Notes under the pieces: model-generated
Told to the model about the DNA's origin: nothing
Database searches by the model: none
Seen by the model: only the letters and a program-made list of their open reading frames with translations
NCBI GenBank assembly: GCA_002725175.2
Contig: PBQX02000095.1
Coordinates: 3,762-67,761, forward strand
Direction of reading: 5' to 3'
Length of the DNA: 64,000 bases
Origin: CACKLF01 sp002725175
GTDB taxonomy: Bacteria > Pseudomonadota > Alphaproteobacteria > Rhodobacterales > Rhodobacteraceae
Part shown: positions 35,162 through 44,203 of the stretch, piece by piece
Layout: each line of letters opens with the position of its first letter
Numbering within the stretch: position 1 is the first letter of the stretch
Program-made: the position numbers and the translations under genes

Positions 35162-36370
35162 ATGGCAGAAGCTTTTATTTATGACTCTATTAGAACTCCA
35201 AGAGGCAAGGGTCGGAAGGACGGAAGTTTACATGAAGTTACATCTGTTGCACTTTCAAGCTGTGTTTTAAAAGAAATAGAAAAGAGAAATGATCTAGATA
35301 CCAAGGAAGTTTGTGATGTTATATGGGGTAATGTCACTCAAGTAGGAGAACAAGGTGGTTGCCTAGCTAGATCTGCCGTACTTCACGCAAAATGGGATGA
35401 GAGCACTCCTGGTCTATCAGTTAATCGCTTTTGTGCAAGTGGGCTGGAGGCAGTCAATTTGGCTGCTAATCAAACCAAAGGAACCGGAGGTGCATATGTG
35501 GCAGGTGGAGTCGAGATGATGAGCCGAATACCGATGGGATCTGATGGGGCTGCTATTGCCGTAGATCCAACATTAACTTTTGAAAGTTATTTTGTTCCTC
35601 AAGGCATTTCAGCAGACATAATAGCCACAAAGTATAATTTTTCTCGAAACGATGTTGACCTATACGCCGTCGAAAGCCAGAAACGAGCAAAAAATGCCTG
35701 GAAAAATGGATACTTCTCTAAATCAGTGGTACCAGTGACAGATATAAATGGTCTTGATATTTTAAGCCATGATGAATTTATGCGGCCAGACACAGATATG
35801 CAATCTCTTGGATCTCTCAAAGCAAGTTTTGCAGAAATGGGCGAGATCATGCCTGGATTCGATAATGTTGCAAAACTTAAATATCCAGAATTGGAAAAAA
35901 TAAACCACGTACATCACGCAGGAAATTCTAGCGGAATAGTGGATGGTGCGGCAGCCATACTGGTAGGGACAAAAGAATTTGGGGAAAAAAATTCACTAAA
36001 ACCAAGAGCCAGAATTTTAGCTTCTGAAAAGGTAGGTACAGATCCAACAATTATGCTTACAGGACCAGTTCCAGCTACAAAAAAGGTTTTGGCATCAGCA
36101 GGGATGAATATAGGAGACATAGATCTTTTTGAAGTAAATGAGGCTTTTGCTTCTGTAGTACTTATGTTTCTCGAGGAATTCAATGTTTCCCATAGCAAAG
36201 TAAATGTTAATGGAGGGGCTATTGCAATGGGCCATCCACTTGGAGCCACTGGCACAATGATTTTAGGCACAGCTTTGGAAGAGCTAGAGCGCACAGGTAA
36301 AAGCACTGCCTTAGCTACGCTCTGTGTAGCTTCTGGTATGGGGGCATCAACAATAATTGAACTGGTATAA
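35162..36370 (+). CDS. Acetyl-CoA C-acyltransferase (thiolase)
   Basis: Thiolase (402 aa) cleaving 3-ketoacyl-CoA to acetyl-CoA and a shortened acyl-CoA. The active residues are all visible: nucleophile Cys91 in VNRFCASGLEAVN, His in NGGAIAMGHPLGATG, and the second Cys in LATLCVASGMGAS near the end. The ribosome site AAGGAGAG lies just before the start. It is followed after 26 bases by the multifunctional FadB/FadJ gene, giving the usual fadBA-type pair in reverse order. Biosynthetic acetoacetyl-CoA thiolase is a less likely reading because of the operon. Confidence 0.93.
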   Translation: MAEAFIYDSIRTPRGKGRKDGSLHEVTSVALSSCVLKEIEKRNDLDTKEVCDVIWGNVTQVGEQGGCLARSAVLHAKWDESTPGLSVNRFCASGLEAVNLAANQTKGTGGAYVAGGVEMMSRIPMGSDGAAIAVDPTLTFESYFVPQGISADIIATKYNFSRNDVDLYAVESQKRAKNAWKNGYFSKSVVPVTDINGLDILSHDEFMRPDTDMQSLGSLKASFAEMGEIMPGFDNVAKLKYPELEKINHVHHAGNSSGIVDGAAAILVGTKEFGEKNSLKPRARILASEKVGTDPTIMLTGPVPATKKVLASAGMNIGDIDLFEVNEAFASVVLMFLEEFNVSHSKVNVNGGAIAMGHPLGATGTMILGTALEELERTGKSTALATLCVASGMGASTIIELV

Positions 36371-36396
36371 GTTTAACATCTTAAAAGGATAATTAA

Positions 36397-38598
36397 ATGG
36401 AAGAATTCTCATTATCAGTAGATTCAGACAAGGTAGCTACAATACTTTGGGACATTAAATCCAAATCTATGAACGTTTTAACTCAGAAAGGCTCACAAGA
36501 ATTTTACGATCTAATTGATAAAGCTGTAGATGATAAAGAGATCAAGGGAATTATAATAACATCCGGGAAAAAGGATTTTGCTGGAGGTATGGATTTGTCT
36601 ACTCTTTCAAATCTAAGAAACACAAAGGTGGATAACCCTTCTCAGGAAGTTTTTAAATTCATCATGACTATGCACAATAAATTACGTAAACTAGAGCAAG
36701 CTGGCATGGATCCCAAAACCACTAAAGGTGGCAAACCAGTTGCTTGGGCTTGTCCTGGCCTCTCTGCAGGGATAGGAACAGAAATAGGCCTAGCATGCCA
36801 CAAACGTTTTCTTGCAAATAGTCCAAGAGCAAAAGTAGGGCTACCTGAAATATTAGTTGGCTTATTCCCTGGGGCTGGTGGAACTACCAGGCTCGTAAGA
36901 ATGCTTGGAGCAATGGCTGCTTCTCCGTTATTATTGGAAGGAAAGATGCTTAATCCAAAAGCGGCACGAGCGGCAGGGCTAGTGGATGAAATCGTGGAGC
37001 CGGAAAAGTTATTAGAATCAGCGAAAAAGTGGATCTTGGAAGCTGATGAGGATGAACTAGTTAAGGCTTGGGATAAAAAAGGTTATAAAATGCCTGGAGG
37101 AAATCCCTATCATCCCTCTGGTTTCATGACCTTTGTTGGCGCCTCAGCAATGGTAAATAGTAGAACACAAGGTGTCTATCCAGCAGCCAAAGCCCTTTTA
37201 TCAGTTGCCTACGAAGGAAGCCTAGTACCATTTGATACAGCTCTTAAAATTGAAGCGAGATGGTTTACTCATATTCTCGGACAGGAAAATACTTCAAATA
37301 TGATTAGGTCCCTGTTTTTAAATAAGACCGCCCTAGATAAAGGGGCCACTAGGCCATCACAAGTTCCAAATCAAAATGTCAAAAAATTGGGAGTTTTGGG
37401 CGCCGGTATGATGGGCGCTGGCATTGCATACGTTTCCGCGAGCAGTGGTATGGACGTGGTTTTGATTGACCAAAACCAAGAAAGTGTGAGCAAGGGAATG
37501 GAGAGTATTATAAATATTCTAGACCAAGGTATAAAGCGAGGAAAAATATCTAATGAAAAGAAGGAAAGTATTCTTGGAAAAATTACCCCAACAGAAGACT
37601 ATAGCCTTTTAAGAGGCTCCAATCTTGTTGTAGAAGCTGTTTTTGAAGATACACAAGTAAAAGAACTGGCTACAAAAAAAGCTCAAGAATATCTTGACGA
37701 AGGTACTGTTTTTGCAACAAACACTTCTACACTTCCAATAGGGAAATTAGCGGAAGCCAGTATTTCAAAGGCTGAGTTTATAGGGATCCATTTTTTTAGT
37801 CCTGTTCATAAAATGGCTCTGGTGGAAATTATTAAAGGTAAAGGCACAGGAGAAAAAGCCGTTGCAACAGCTTTGGATTTTGTAAAACAAATACGTAAGA
37901 CCCCAATAGTAGTCAATGATGCAAGATTCTTTTATGCGAATAGATGCATCATTCCTTATATAAACGAAGGCGTTAGAATGATAGGTGAAGGGGTTGAGCC
38001 TGCCTTGATCGAAAATGCTGCCAGACAATTAGGAATGCCAGTGGGTCCCCTCCAACTTATTGACGAGACCTCAATTGACTTAGGTGTAAGAATTGCGAAA
38101 GAAACAAAAGAAGCTCTTGGAAATATGTATGAAGGAGGAGAAACTGATGAAGTCTTAAAAATATTGTACGATGCAGGCAGGCTTGGTAAAAAATCAAATG
38201 CCGGATTTTATTCTTATAATGAAAAAGGAAAGCGCTTAAGCATATGGGAAGGTCTTCGGGATCATTGGGAACCAAGCAAAGTACAGCCAGATGTTTCAGA
38301 GGTTAAGAATAGACTGGCAATGATCCAAGCTTTAGAAGCAGTGAGAGCCATAGAGGAGGGCGTGCTAACTGATATTAGAGAAGGTGACGTGGGGGCAATA
38401 TTAGGTTGGGGCTGCATACCATGGGCAGGCGGACCATTAAGTTGGCTCGATTTAATAGGAGCAAAAGAAGCAGTCAGTATATGTAAGTCTCTTCAGTCAA
38501 ACCACGGCAGTAGATTTTCTCCTCCCGATTTACTTACTGATTTAATAAATAAAAATGAAACTTTTTATACTAGGTTCCCTGAAGGAAAAACTATCTAA
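36397..38598 (+). CDS. fadJ: Multifunctional enoyl-CoA hydratase/3-hydroxyacyl-CoA dehydrogenase
   Basis: Bifunctional beta-oxidation enzyme (733 aa). The N-terminal crotonase domain holds FAGGMDLSTL (oxyanion loop) and the two catalytic glutamates in GIGTEIGLACHKRF and GLPEILVGLFPGAGG. The NAD-binding domain begins near residue 330 with KKLGVLGAGMMGAGIAYVS, followed by IGIHFFSPVHKMALVEII with the catalytic His. A C-terminal 3HCDH domain pair completes it. It would hydrate enoyl-CoA and oxidise the hydroxyacyl-CoA for the adjacent thiolase. FadB versus FadJ cannot be decided by eye; the symbol is indicative. Confidence 0.92.
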   Translation: MEEFSLSVDSDKVATILWDIKSKSMNVLTQKGSQEFYDLIDKAVDDKEIKGIIITSGKKDFAGGMDLSTLSNLRNTKVDNPSQEVFKFIMTMHNKLRKLEQAGMDPKTTKGGKPVAWACPGLSAGIGTEIGLACHKRFLANSPRAKVGLPEILVGLFPGAGGTTRLVRMLGAMAASPLLLEGKMLNPKAARAAGLVDEIVEPEKLLESAKKWILEADEDELVKAWDKKGYKMPGGNPYHPSGFMTFVGASAMVNSRTQGVYPAAKALLSVAYEGSLVPFDTALKIEARWFTHILGQENTSNMIRSLFLNKTALDKGATRPSQVPNQNVKKLGVLGAGMMGAGIAYVSASSGMDVVLIDQNQESVSKGMESIINILDQGIKRGKISNEKKESILGKITPTEDYSLLRGSNLVVEAVFEDTQVKELATKKAQEYLDEGTVFATNTSTLPIGKLAEASISKAEFIGIHFFSPVHKMALVEIIKGKGTGEKAVATALDFVKQIRKTPIVVNDARFFYANRCIIPYINEGVRMIGEGVEPALIENAARQLGMPVGPLQLIDETSIDLGVRIAKETKEALGNMYEGGETDEVLKILYDAGRLGKKSNAGFYSYNEKGKRLSIWEGLRDHWEPSKVQPDVSEVKNRLAMIQALEAVRAIEEGVLTDIREGDVGAILGWGCIPWAGGPLSWLDLIGAKEAVSICKSLQSNHGSRFSPPDLLTDLINKNETFYTRFPEGKTI

Positions 38599-38619
38599 AT
38601 TGAAAGCTCAGGTCTCAAA

Positions 38620-39537
38620 TTAAGAGAAATTATTTTTCTTCTCCGATAAAGAAATTAAAAAGCCAGAAGTCACGATTAAAATCATTCCAAACAATACAAT
38701 ACTAGAAATAAATTCTGCAAAAAACATATAGGCCCATAAGGTAGCAAACAATAAGAACGAGTACTCAAATACTGAAACAAAGCTGGTCTCGCCTTTTTGG
38801 TACCCTGCTGTAATTAAAATACCCCCTAAAATTGAGCCTATGGCATGACCAATGATGATATAAAAGGTCTGTTCTGAAGGTATTTTTAAAGGAAAAGTTA
38901 GAAAAGTTTTGGAAATCATAAAAATTTCAAAAAATTGGTTAACTTCAATAAGAAAAGTCATTATTGCAGCAACAATTCCCATTCCCAAGAAAAAAATTAG
39001 CATAATGGAAGTTGCCGTTTCATTATAACACCATCGCCTGAGTGCCAGTGAAGCTAACGCATAAAATGCGCCCGACGCTATTGGAATAAAACTCAGAAAT
39101 GATAAATCGAGCACATTTATACCGAGTACTATAAAAATACCCACCGTACCTAAAAAAACGGCAACTATTCTAGAAAAATAAAGGCGCTCCCCCAAGAACA
39201 ATACCGAAAAAATAATTACAAAGATTGGCGATGTAAACAAACCTGCTGCTACCTGAGATATTGGGAAAAATGCAAGGGATCCAAAGTATATAAACATAGC
39301 CAAAACTAGAATGGCAGTACGAAGAGCAACTAATTTAAGATTTTTAGGCCAAAAATCATATGATCTGCAATTTGCAAATAAAATCATAGCTGGAACTGCT
39401 ATCAGGCTACGAATTAAGTGAAACTGCCAAAGTCCAATATCTTCAGAAATAAATCTCACATAATTATCNGTGATTGCTAAAATAAGCATTCCTNAAGTAA
39501 TTAATAAGCCGCCCTTAAAATTTTCATTTAAANTCAT
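38620..39537 (-). CDS. EamA/DMT-family transporter
   Basis: Ten-span drug/metabolite transporter superfamily protein (305 aa) with two EamA repeats. The first spans are GGLLIT.GMLILAI and ALRTAILVLAMFIYFGSLAFFPIS, and PIFVIIFSVLFLGERL is the conserved region ending the first repeat. The second repeat has FEYSFLLFATLWAYMFFAEF. Substrates in this family range from amino acids to nucleosides, and none is indicated here. It is convergent with the fadJ-like gene (21 bases) and divergent from the acyl-CoA ligase gene. Confidence 0.88.
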   Translation of the reverse strand: MXLNENFKGGLLITXGMLILAIXDNYVRFISEDIGLWQFHLIRSLIAVPAMILFANCRSYDFWPKNLKLVALRTAILVLAMFIYFGSLAFFPISQVAAGLFTSPIFVIIFSVLFLGERLYFSRIVAVFLGTVGIFIVLGINVLDLSFLSFIPIASGAFYALASLALRRWCYNETATSIMLIFFLGMGIVAAIMTFLIEVNQFFEIFMISKTFLTFPLKIPSEQTFYIIIGHAIGSILGGILITAGYQKGETSFVSVFEYSFLLFATLWAYMFFAEFISSIVLFGMILIVTSGFLISLSEKKNNFS

Positions 39538-39638
39538 GATTTAANTTAATTTTTTATTATTCNTTTATCAATTTATACTTTTTAATTCCTATCTCGNGTG
39601 CTATTTTCATTTTGTNAGAAAATAGCCTGGAGAATAAA

Positions 39639-41270
39639 ATGCAGACNATGCAAGATTTCCCTTTAAGAGTATCTCAAATAATTGATCACGCTGCTCTATA
39701 CCACCCTGAAAGGAAAATTATTAGTAGAAGCGTTGAAGGTCCTATAACTGAGACAACTTGGAAACACATACATAAGCAAGCAAAAAAANTATCTCAGGCT
39801 TTAATATCTTTGGACGTAAANAAAGGTGATACCATTGGTGTGATGGCTTGGAATACAGCCAGACATATGGAGGTTTGGTTTGGNATCCCAGGATCAGGTG
39901 CGATAAANCACACCCTNAACCCGAGACTTTTTGCAGAACAATTAATCTATATAATCAATCATGCGGAAGANAAAATATTAATGGTTGATTTAGATTTAGT
40001 GCCAGTAATTGAAAAGATAATAGACAGCTGNCCTAAAATTCAAACNNTCATCATATTAACCGATANGAAAAATATTCCAGAAACCANTCTNAAAAATATC
40101 CTATGTTATGAGGANCTGNTAAGGGAGCAATCTGGTGANTTTGAATGGGTTTCTGGTGATGAGAGGGAACCATGTGGAATTTGTTATACATCTGGAACAA
40201 CAGGGAATCCNAAGGGNGTAACATACACGCATAGGTCAAATGTGTTACATGCTCTAACAGTAACAAATCCAGATATGCTTAATCTTTCAAGCAATGATAG
40301 GGTAATGCCTGTTGTGCCCCTTTTTCATGCTAACGGGTGGTCTGTTGGATATTCGGCNCCACTTTCTGGTAGTTCTNTGGTTNTACCAGGTCGTGAAATG
40401 ACACCAGAAGCGTTNTATGAAATGTTAGAGANAGGAGTAACCATTACTTTGGCTGTTCCTACAGTTTGGCTCTTATTGCTTAATTATTTGGATTCAAATA
40501 ACTTGAAATTAAGTACTCTTAANCGAGTAGTGATAGGAGGNTCGGCTTGTCCTAGAGCTGTAATAGAAAAATTTCAAAACAAATATGGGGTCCAAGTTCT
40601 ACATGCGTGGGGAATGACAGAGATGTCTCCTCTCGGAACCATNTGCTCATTTAAACCTGAAGTNATGTCTTTACCCTCGAGTGAAAGAGTTGACATTCAG
40701 GAAACCACTGGCCATTCACCTTTTTCTGTACAGCTNCAAATAACTGACGACGATGGGAAAGTATTGGCCTGGGACGGCAAAGCATCNGGAAAACTTTGGG
40801 CCAGAGGAGCNGCAGTGGTAAATAATTATCACAAAGAAGATAAATTGGCTGTCGATAAGGATGGATGGTTTGATACTGGAGATGTNGCAACCATTGATAA
40901 AAACGGATACATGAGAATAACGGANAGATCAAAGGACGTCATAAAATCTGGNGGAGAATGGATATCTTCAATTGAACTTGAAAATGCTGCTATTGCTCAT
41001 GATAAAGTTGCAGAAGCTGCAGCAATAGGTGTTGCNCATCCAAAATGGGATGAACGTCCNGTCATAGTANTCGTCTCAAAAGAAGGCNNCAAACCAGATC
41101 CAAAAGACATAATCAAAAAAATTTCTGAACGTGTAGCCAAATGGCAGGTTCCAGATGATGTAATTTTCATGGATAATATACCTCATACTGCCACCGGAAA
41201 AATATCTAAAATGGAGTTGCGGAATATTCTTAAAGATCTTGGTTACCAGCATCCTGATATAAAAAAATAA
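39639..41270 (+). CDS. Acyl-CoA ligase, DmdB-like (AMP-forming)
   Basis: AMP-forming acyl-CoA synthetase (about 543 aa). The start at 39639 has a GGAG ribosome site six bases upstream; a TTG nine codons earlier is rejected. Motifs are YTSGTTGNxKxVTYTH (P-loop), HAWGMTEMSPLG, GWFDTGD and the C-terminal lysine region PHTATGKISKMELRNIL. The FPLRVSQIIDHAALYHPERKI opening and AEQLIYIINHAE resemble the group containing roseobacter DmdB, the 3-methylmercaptopropionate-CoA ligase of DMSP demethylation. The same group also holds general medium-chain ligases. No dmdA, dmdC or dmdD is nearby, so the DMSP role is unproven. Many codons contain N. Confidence 0.82.
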   Translation: MQXMQDFPLRVSQIIDHAALYHPERKIISRSVEGPITETTWKHIHKQAKKXSQALISLDVXKGDTIGVMAWNTARHMEVWFXIPGSGAIXHTXNPRLFAEQLIYIINHAEXKILMVDLDLVPVIEKIIDSXPKIQXXIILTDXKNIPETXXKNILCYEXLXREQSGXFEWVSGDEREPCGICYTSGTTGNXKXVTYTHRSNVLHALTVTNPDMLNLSSNDRVMPVVPLFHANGWSVGYSXPLSGSSXVXPGREMTPEAXYEMLEXGVTITLAVPTVWLLLLNYLDSNNLKLSTLXRVVIGXSACPRAVIEKFQNKYGVQVLHAWGMTEMSPLGTXCSFKPEXMSLPSSERVDIQETTGHSPFSVQXQITDDDGKVLAWDGKAXGKLWARGXAVVNNYHKEDKLAVDKDGWFDTGDXATIDKNGYMRITXRSKDVIKSXGEWISSIELENAAIAHDKVAEAAAIGVXHPKWDERXVIVXVSKEGXKPDPKDIIKKISERVAKWQVPDDVIFMDNIPHTATGKISKMELRNILKDLGYQHPDIKK

Positions 41271-41276
41271 AGATTT

Positions 41277-42167
41277 ATGAGCCAAGAAATCGAATATNCC
41301 AAATTTGAAACTTTTGGTGTTTGGCAGGAAAGCAGTGAGAAACCAGAGGAGCAAGTTGTNGTCTCNTTNGGCAAATCAACNTTNCTTTTAANAGATATAA
41401 ACGAATCAATAGTTGCACAATGGTCCTTCCCTAGCATTTCNGTTAATACACTTCCTGATGGTCAAGTAACCTTNTCNCCTGACGAAGACGGCATAGAAAA
41501 ACTTACAATCTCTGATGAAGAGATGATTGAACAATTGAAGAAAGTTATCCAAGCCCCTANCTATNACCNNAAAAATTTTAGGACTATTTTTTTTCTTATA
41601 ATTTCTNTTNTCGTAACTTTATTTTTGTTACTAAATTCAAAAAATATTTTAATAGGAATTGCTACTTCNATAACCCCAAATGGCAAAACTTCTATAATTT
41701 TTGAGAAATTAATTGAATCTAAAGATAATCCACTTGGTCGNAAATGTATTATACCTGAAGGTCAGAAAATTTTAGACCAACTTGTAGAAAAATATAAAAA
41801 TATAAATGACATTATCATTTTAAGTTCAACAGAAAACAAGTTTTTTGCCCTACCGGACGGGCAAATCATCTTAACAAAAAAATTTATCTCAGATGTTAAG
41901 GATCCTCTAGAAATTTCAGAATTCCTTTTTCTTGCTGATAAAGCCAATCAACTCAACATTCCTCTAAAAACTTTTTTTTCTAGTCAATCTATTTTGTCTT
42001 TATTAAAATATATTTCTGGAACATCCATAGATTGGGATCCAAAAATCTTAAACGAACTTACTATACAAAAGATTGAAGCCCTGAAGGAAATAGAATCTTT
42101 TAAAATACCAACACAAATTTCTGGGCTTGAGTGGGTCATGGTGCAAAACATGTGTAACCCTATATAA
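41277..42167 (+). CDS. Membrane protein with degenerate M48-peptidase-like domain
   Basis: Protein of 296 aa, function unknown. The first 100 residues are a soluble domain (SIVAQWSFPSI, PDEDGIEKLTISDEEMI), followed by one membrane span at about residues 103-120. The C-terminal part has NKFFALPDGQIILTKKFI, matching the strand that precedes the zinc helix in M48 peptidases (NAFALPGGxIVVT). Where HExxH should follow, the sequence is EFLFLADKANQ, so the zinc site is gone. Proteins of this layout occur in Rhodobacterales next to lolCD as I recall. It begins 6 bases after the ligase gene and is convergent with lolD. It may be a scaffold or an inactive peptidase; this is inference. Confidence 0.65.
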   Translation: MSQEIEYXKFETFGVWQESSEKPEEQVXVXXGKSXXLLXDINESIVAQWSFPSIXVNTLPDGQVTXXPDEDGIEKLTISDEEMIEQLKKVIQAPXYXXKNFRTIFFLIISXXVTLFLLLNSKNILIGIATXITPNGKTSIIFEKLIESKDNPLGXKCIIPEGQKILDQLVEKYKNINDIIILSSTENKFFALPDGQIILTKKFISDVKDPLEISEFLFLADKANQLNIPLKTFFSSQSILSLLKYISGTSIDWDPKILNELTIQKIEALKEIESFKIPTQISGLEWVMVQNMCNPI

Positions 42168-42169
42168 AG

Positions 42170-42877
42170 CTAAACTAACTTACCCGATTCAATCCTAATA
42201 ATTCTATCTAATTTTGAGGCAAATTCTGTATTATGCGTTGCTATAATAGCCGCCATCCCATTTCTTTTTACAGTCTCAGTTAATATACTAAACACTTCCT
42301 TAGATGTATCCGAATCTAAATTACCAGTAGGCTCATCTGCTAGAAGGATTTTTGGATTATTTGCTAGAGCCCTGCATATAGCTACTCTTTGTTGTTCACC
42401 GCCCGAAAGTTGGCTTGGTTTGTGGAGTAACCGATTTTCTAAGCCAACAGAATACAATAATTCTTCAGCTTCAGTTTTAGCTCGCCTAGATGACTTCCCG
42501 ACAAGTAGTTTGGGCAATTCAACATTTTCTAAAGCTGTAAACTCGGGAAGTAAGTGATGGAACTGGTAAACAAAACCTATGAGGTCCCTTCTCAAATTAG
42601 TAGCTAATTTGTCCGAAAGCTTAATTTGCCTTTTGGCTTCGTCTTCCATATGGAAAACCTTACTGCCATTAATCTCTATTGTGCCAGACGAAGGGCTATC
42701 TAGCAAACCTGCTATATTAAGCATAGTAGTTTTCCCACTCCCAGATGGGGCTATCAATCCGACCATCTCACCTGCATTAAGAGAAAAATCCACTCCCTTA
42801 AGAACATCTACCTGGTTTGGTAAATTTCGATTGTAAAACTTCAATATATTCTTAAATTTTAAAACAGATCTAGCCAT
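42170..42877 (-). CDS. lolD: Lipoprotein-releasing ABC transporter ATPase
   Basis: ATPase (235 aa) that powers release of outer-membrane lipoproteins from the inner membrane to LolA. Walker A is APSGSGKTT at residues 43-51, the signature is LSGGEQQRVAICRAL, and Walker B is ILLADEPTGNLDS. The length and the NLDS ending of Walker B are typical of the LolD/MacB group. It overlaps lolC by 8 bases, and it is the last gene of a long same-strand run from nadK. Confidence 0.93.
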   Translation of the reverse strand: MARSVLKFKNILKFYNRNLPNQVDVLKGVDFSLNAGEMVGLIAPSGSGKTTMLNIAGLLDSPSSGTIEINGSKVFHMEDEAKRQIKLSDKLATNLRRDLIGFVYQFHHLLPEFTALENVELPKLLVGKSSRRAKTEAEELLYSVGLENRLLHKPSQLSGGEQQRVAICRALANNPKILLADEPTGNLDSDTSKEVFSILTETVKRNGMAAIIATHNTEFASKLDRIIRIESGKLV

Positions 42878-44180
42878 GCCTCAAGCCTTCAATTGGATTT
42901 AAGCTTGCCGCACGATATGACGGCAATATAGTAATTAATAGAGAAATTACCAAAGCTATAGAAGTAGCTGAAAGGATATCATTTGTGCGTAATTTCACAG
43001 GAATTTTAGTTAAGTATCGTACCTGTGGATCCCAAATAGTTCCCCCAAAAATAAATTCAACTAGATTTTGAATTTCATGCAAATATGAGGAAAAAAGGCA
43101 GCCTAGAATGACTCCTAATATAGTTCCAATGACACCTATTAAGGAACCTGCAATAAAAAAAATACGCATTATTGAAGATCTAGAAAACCCAATGGTCCTA
43201 AGTATTGCAATATCCTGAGTCTTATTCTTTACCATCATCACAAGACCAGAAATTATGTTCAACGCTGCTATAAGAACAACCAAAGACCAGATTACAAACA
43301 TTGCTTTTCTTTCAATATCTAAAGCAGATAAGAAAGAATTTGATGCTTGTTTCCAATCCCAAACAACAAACTTATTCCCTTTAACCTCCATCAAATTCAG
43401 ATTTATTTCGTCAGATATTGATTCAATTGTATTTGGTTGATCTACCAAAACATCAATCCGGTCCACAGAATTATTTTTATTAAAGAAAGTTTTCGCTTCA
43501 CTCATAGGCATATAAATTCTAGTGCTATCAATATCGTATCTTCCAACAGTAAAGATGTAGGAAACTTTAAAATCCATTGCCCTTGGAGTAACCCCAAATA
43601 CTGTTTTCGCACCAGAAGGAGAAACTAATCTTATGTTTGATTCTACTTTAACACCCAGCTGCCGTGCCAAAGAAGATCCAATAGCAACCCCGTCACTAAA
43701 TTTTTTTATGTCCCCTTGAGTGTTTTCCGGGTTGAATAAGAGAGGCAACTTAAGAAGATCCTCTTCTTGAATTCCAAATACTTGTACTCCAGCGTTTCCT
43801 GAGCTGCTGGACGCCATAACTGTTTCCATAATTATTGGCATTGTATTTATTACAGAATCGACCTGCTTAAGTTTTTCAAAAATAATTTCTTGGAGCTCTT
43901 TATTAAGCCCTTGCCTTTTTTCTTTTATAAAAGAGTCAGAATAAACACTTAAATGTGAGTTTGCTCCCAGGATTTTTGAAACAAACTCTACTCGAAAGCC
44001 AATCATTACAGCTTGTATTACTATCAGGGTAGCAACACTTAATGTCACTCCAATAAGTGAATACCAAGCAACTGCAGATAAACCGCCCTCACTTCTTTTT
44101 GCAAAAAGATATCTAAATGCAATTCTTAGCTCATAATTTAAAGCAAACAATCCTGCTCGTTTAACAGAACCTTTTCCCAA
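42870..44180 (-). CDS. lolC: Lipoprotein-releasing system permease LolC/LolE
   Basis: Inner-membrane permease (436 aa) of the FtsX/LolC type: one N-terminal span, a large periplasmic domain and three C-terminal spans. The N-terminal ELRIAFRYLFAKRSEGGLSAVAWYSLIGVTLSVATL is the LolC/E family signature region. GFSRSSIMRIFFIAGSLIGVIGT and the final SYRAASLNPIEGLRHG are also conserved. Only one permease gene is present, so the transporter would be a LolF-like homodimer with LolD, as in other bacteria lacking separate LolC and LolE. Confidence 0.92.
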   Translation of the reverse strand: MGKGSVKRAGLFALNYELRIAFRYLFAKRSEGGLSAVAWYSLIGVTLSVATLIVIQAVMIGFRVEFVSKILGANSHLSVYSDSFIKEKRQGLNKELQEIIFEKLKQVDSVINTMPIIMETVMASSSSGNAGVQVFGIQEEDLLKLPLLFNPENTQGDIKKFSDGVAIGSSLARQLGVKVESNIRLVSPSGAKTVFGVTPRAMDFKVSYIFTVGRYDIDSTRIYMPMSEAKTFFNKNNSVDRIDVLVDQPNTIESISDEINLNLMEVKGNKFVVWDWKQASNSFLSALDIERKAMFVIWSLVVLIAALNIISGLVMMVKNKTQDIAILRTIGFSRSSIMRIFFIAGSLIGVIGTILGVILGCLFSSYLHEIQNLVEFIFGGTIWDPQVRYLTKIPVKLRTNDILSATSIALVISLLITILPSYRAASLNPIEGLRHG

Positions 44181-44203
44181 ATTTTACCCCCAAAATTGTG
44201 CTG

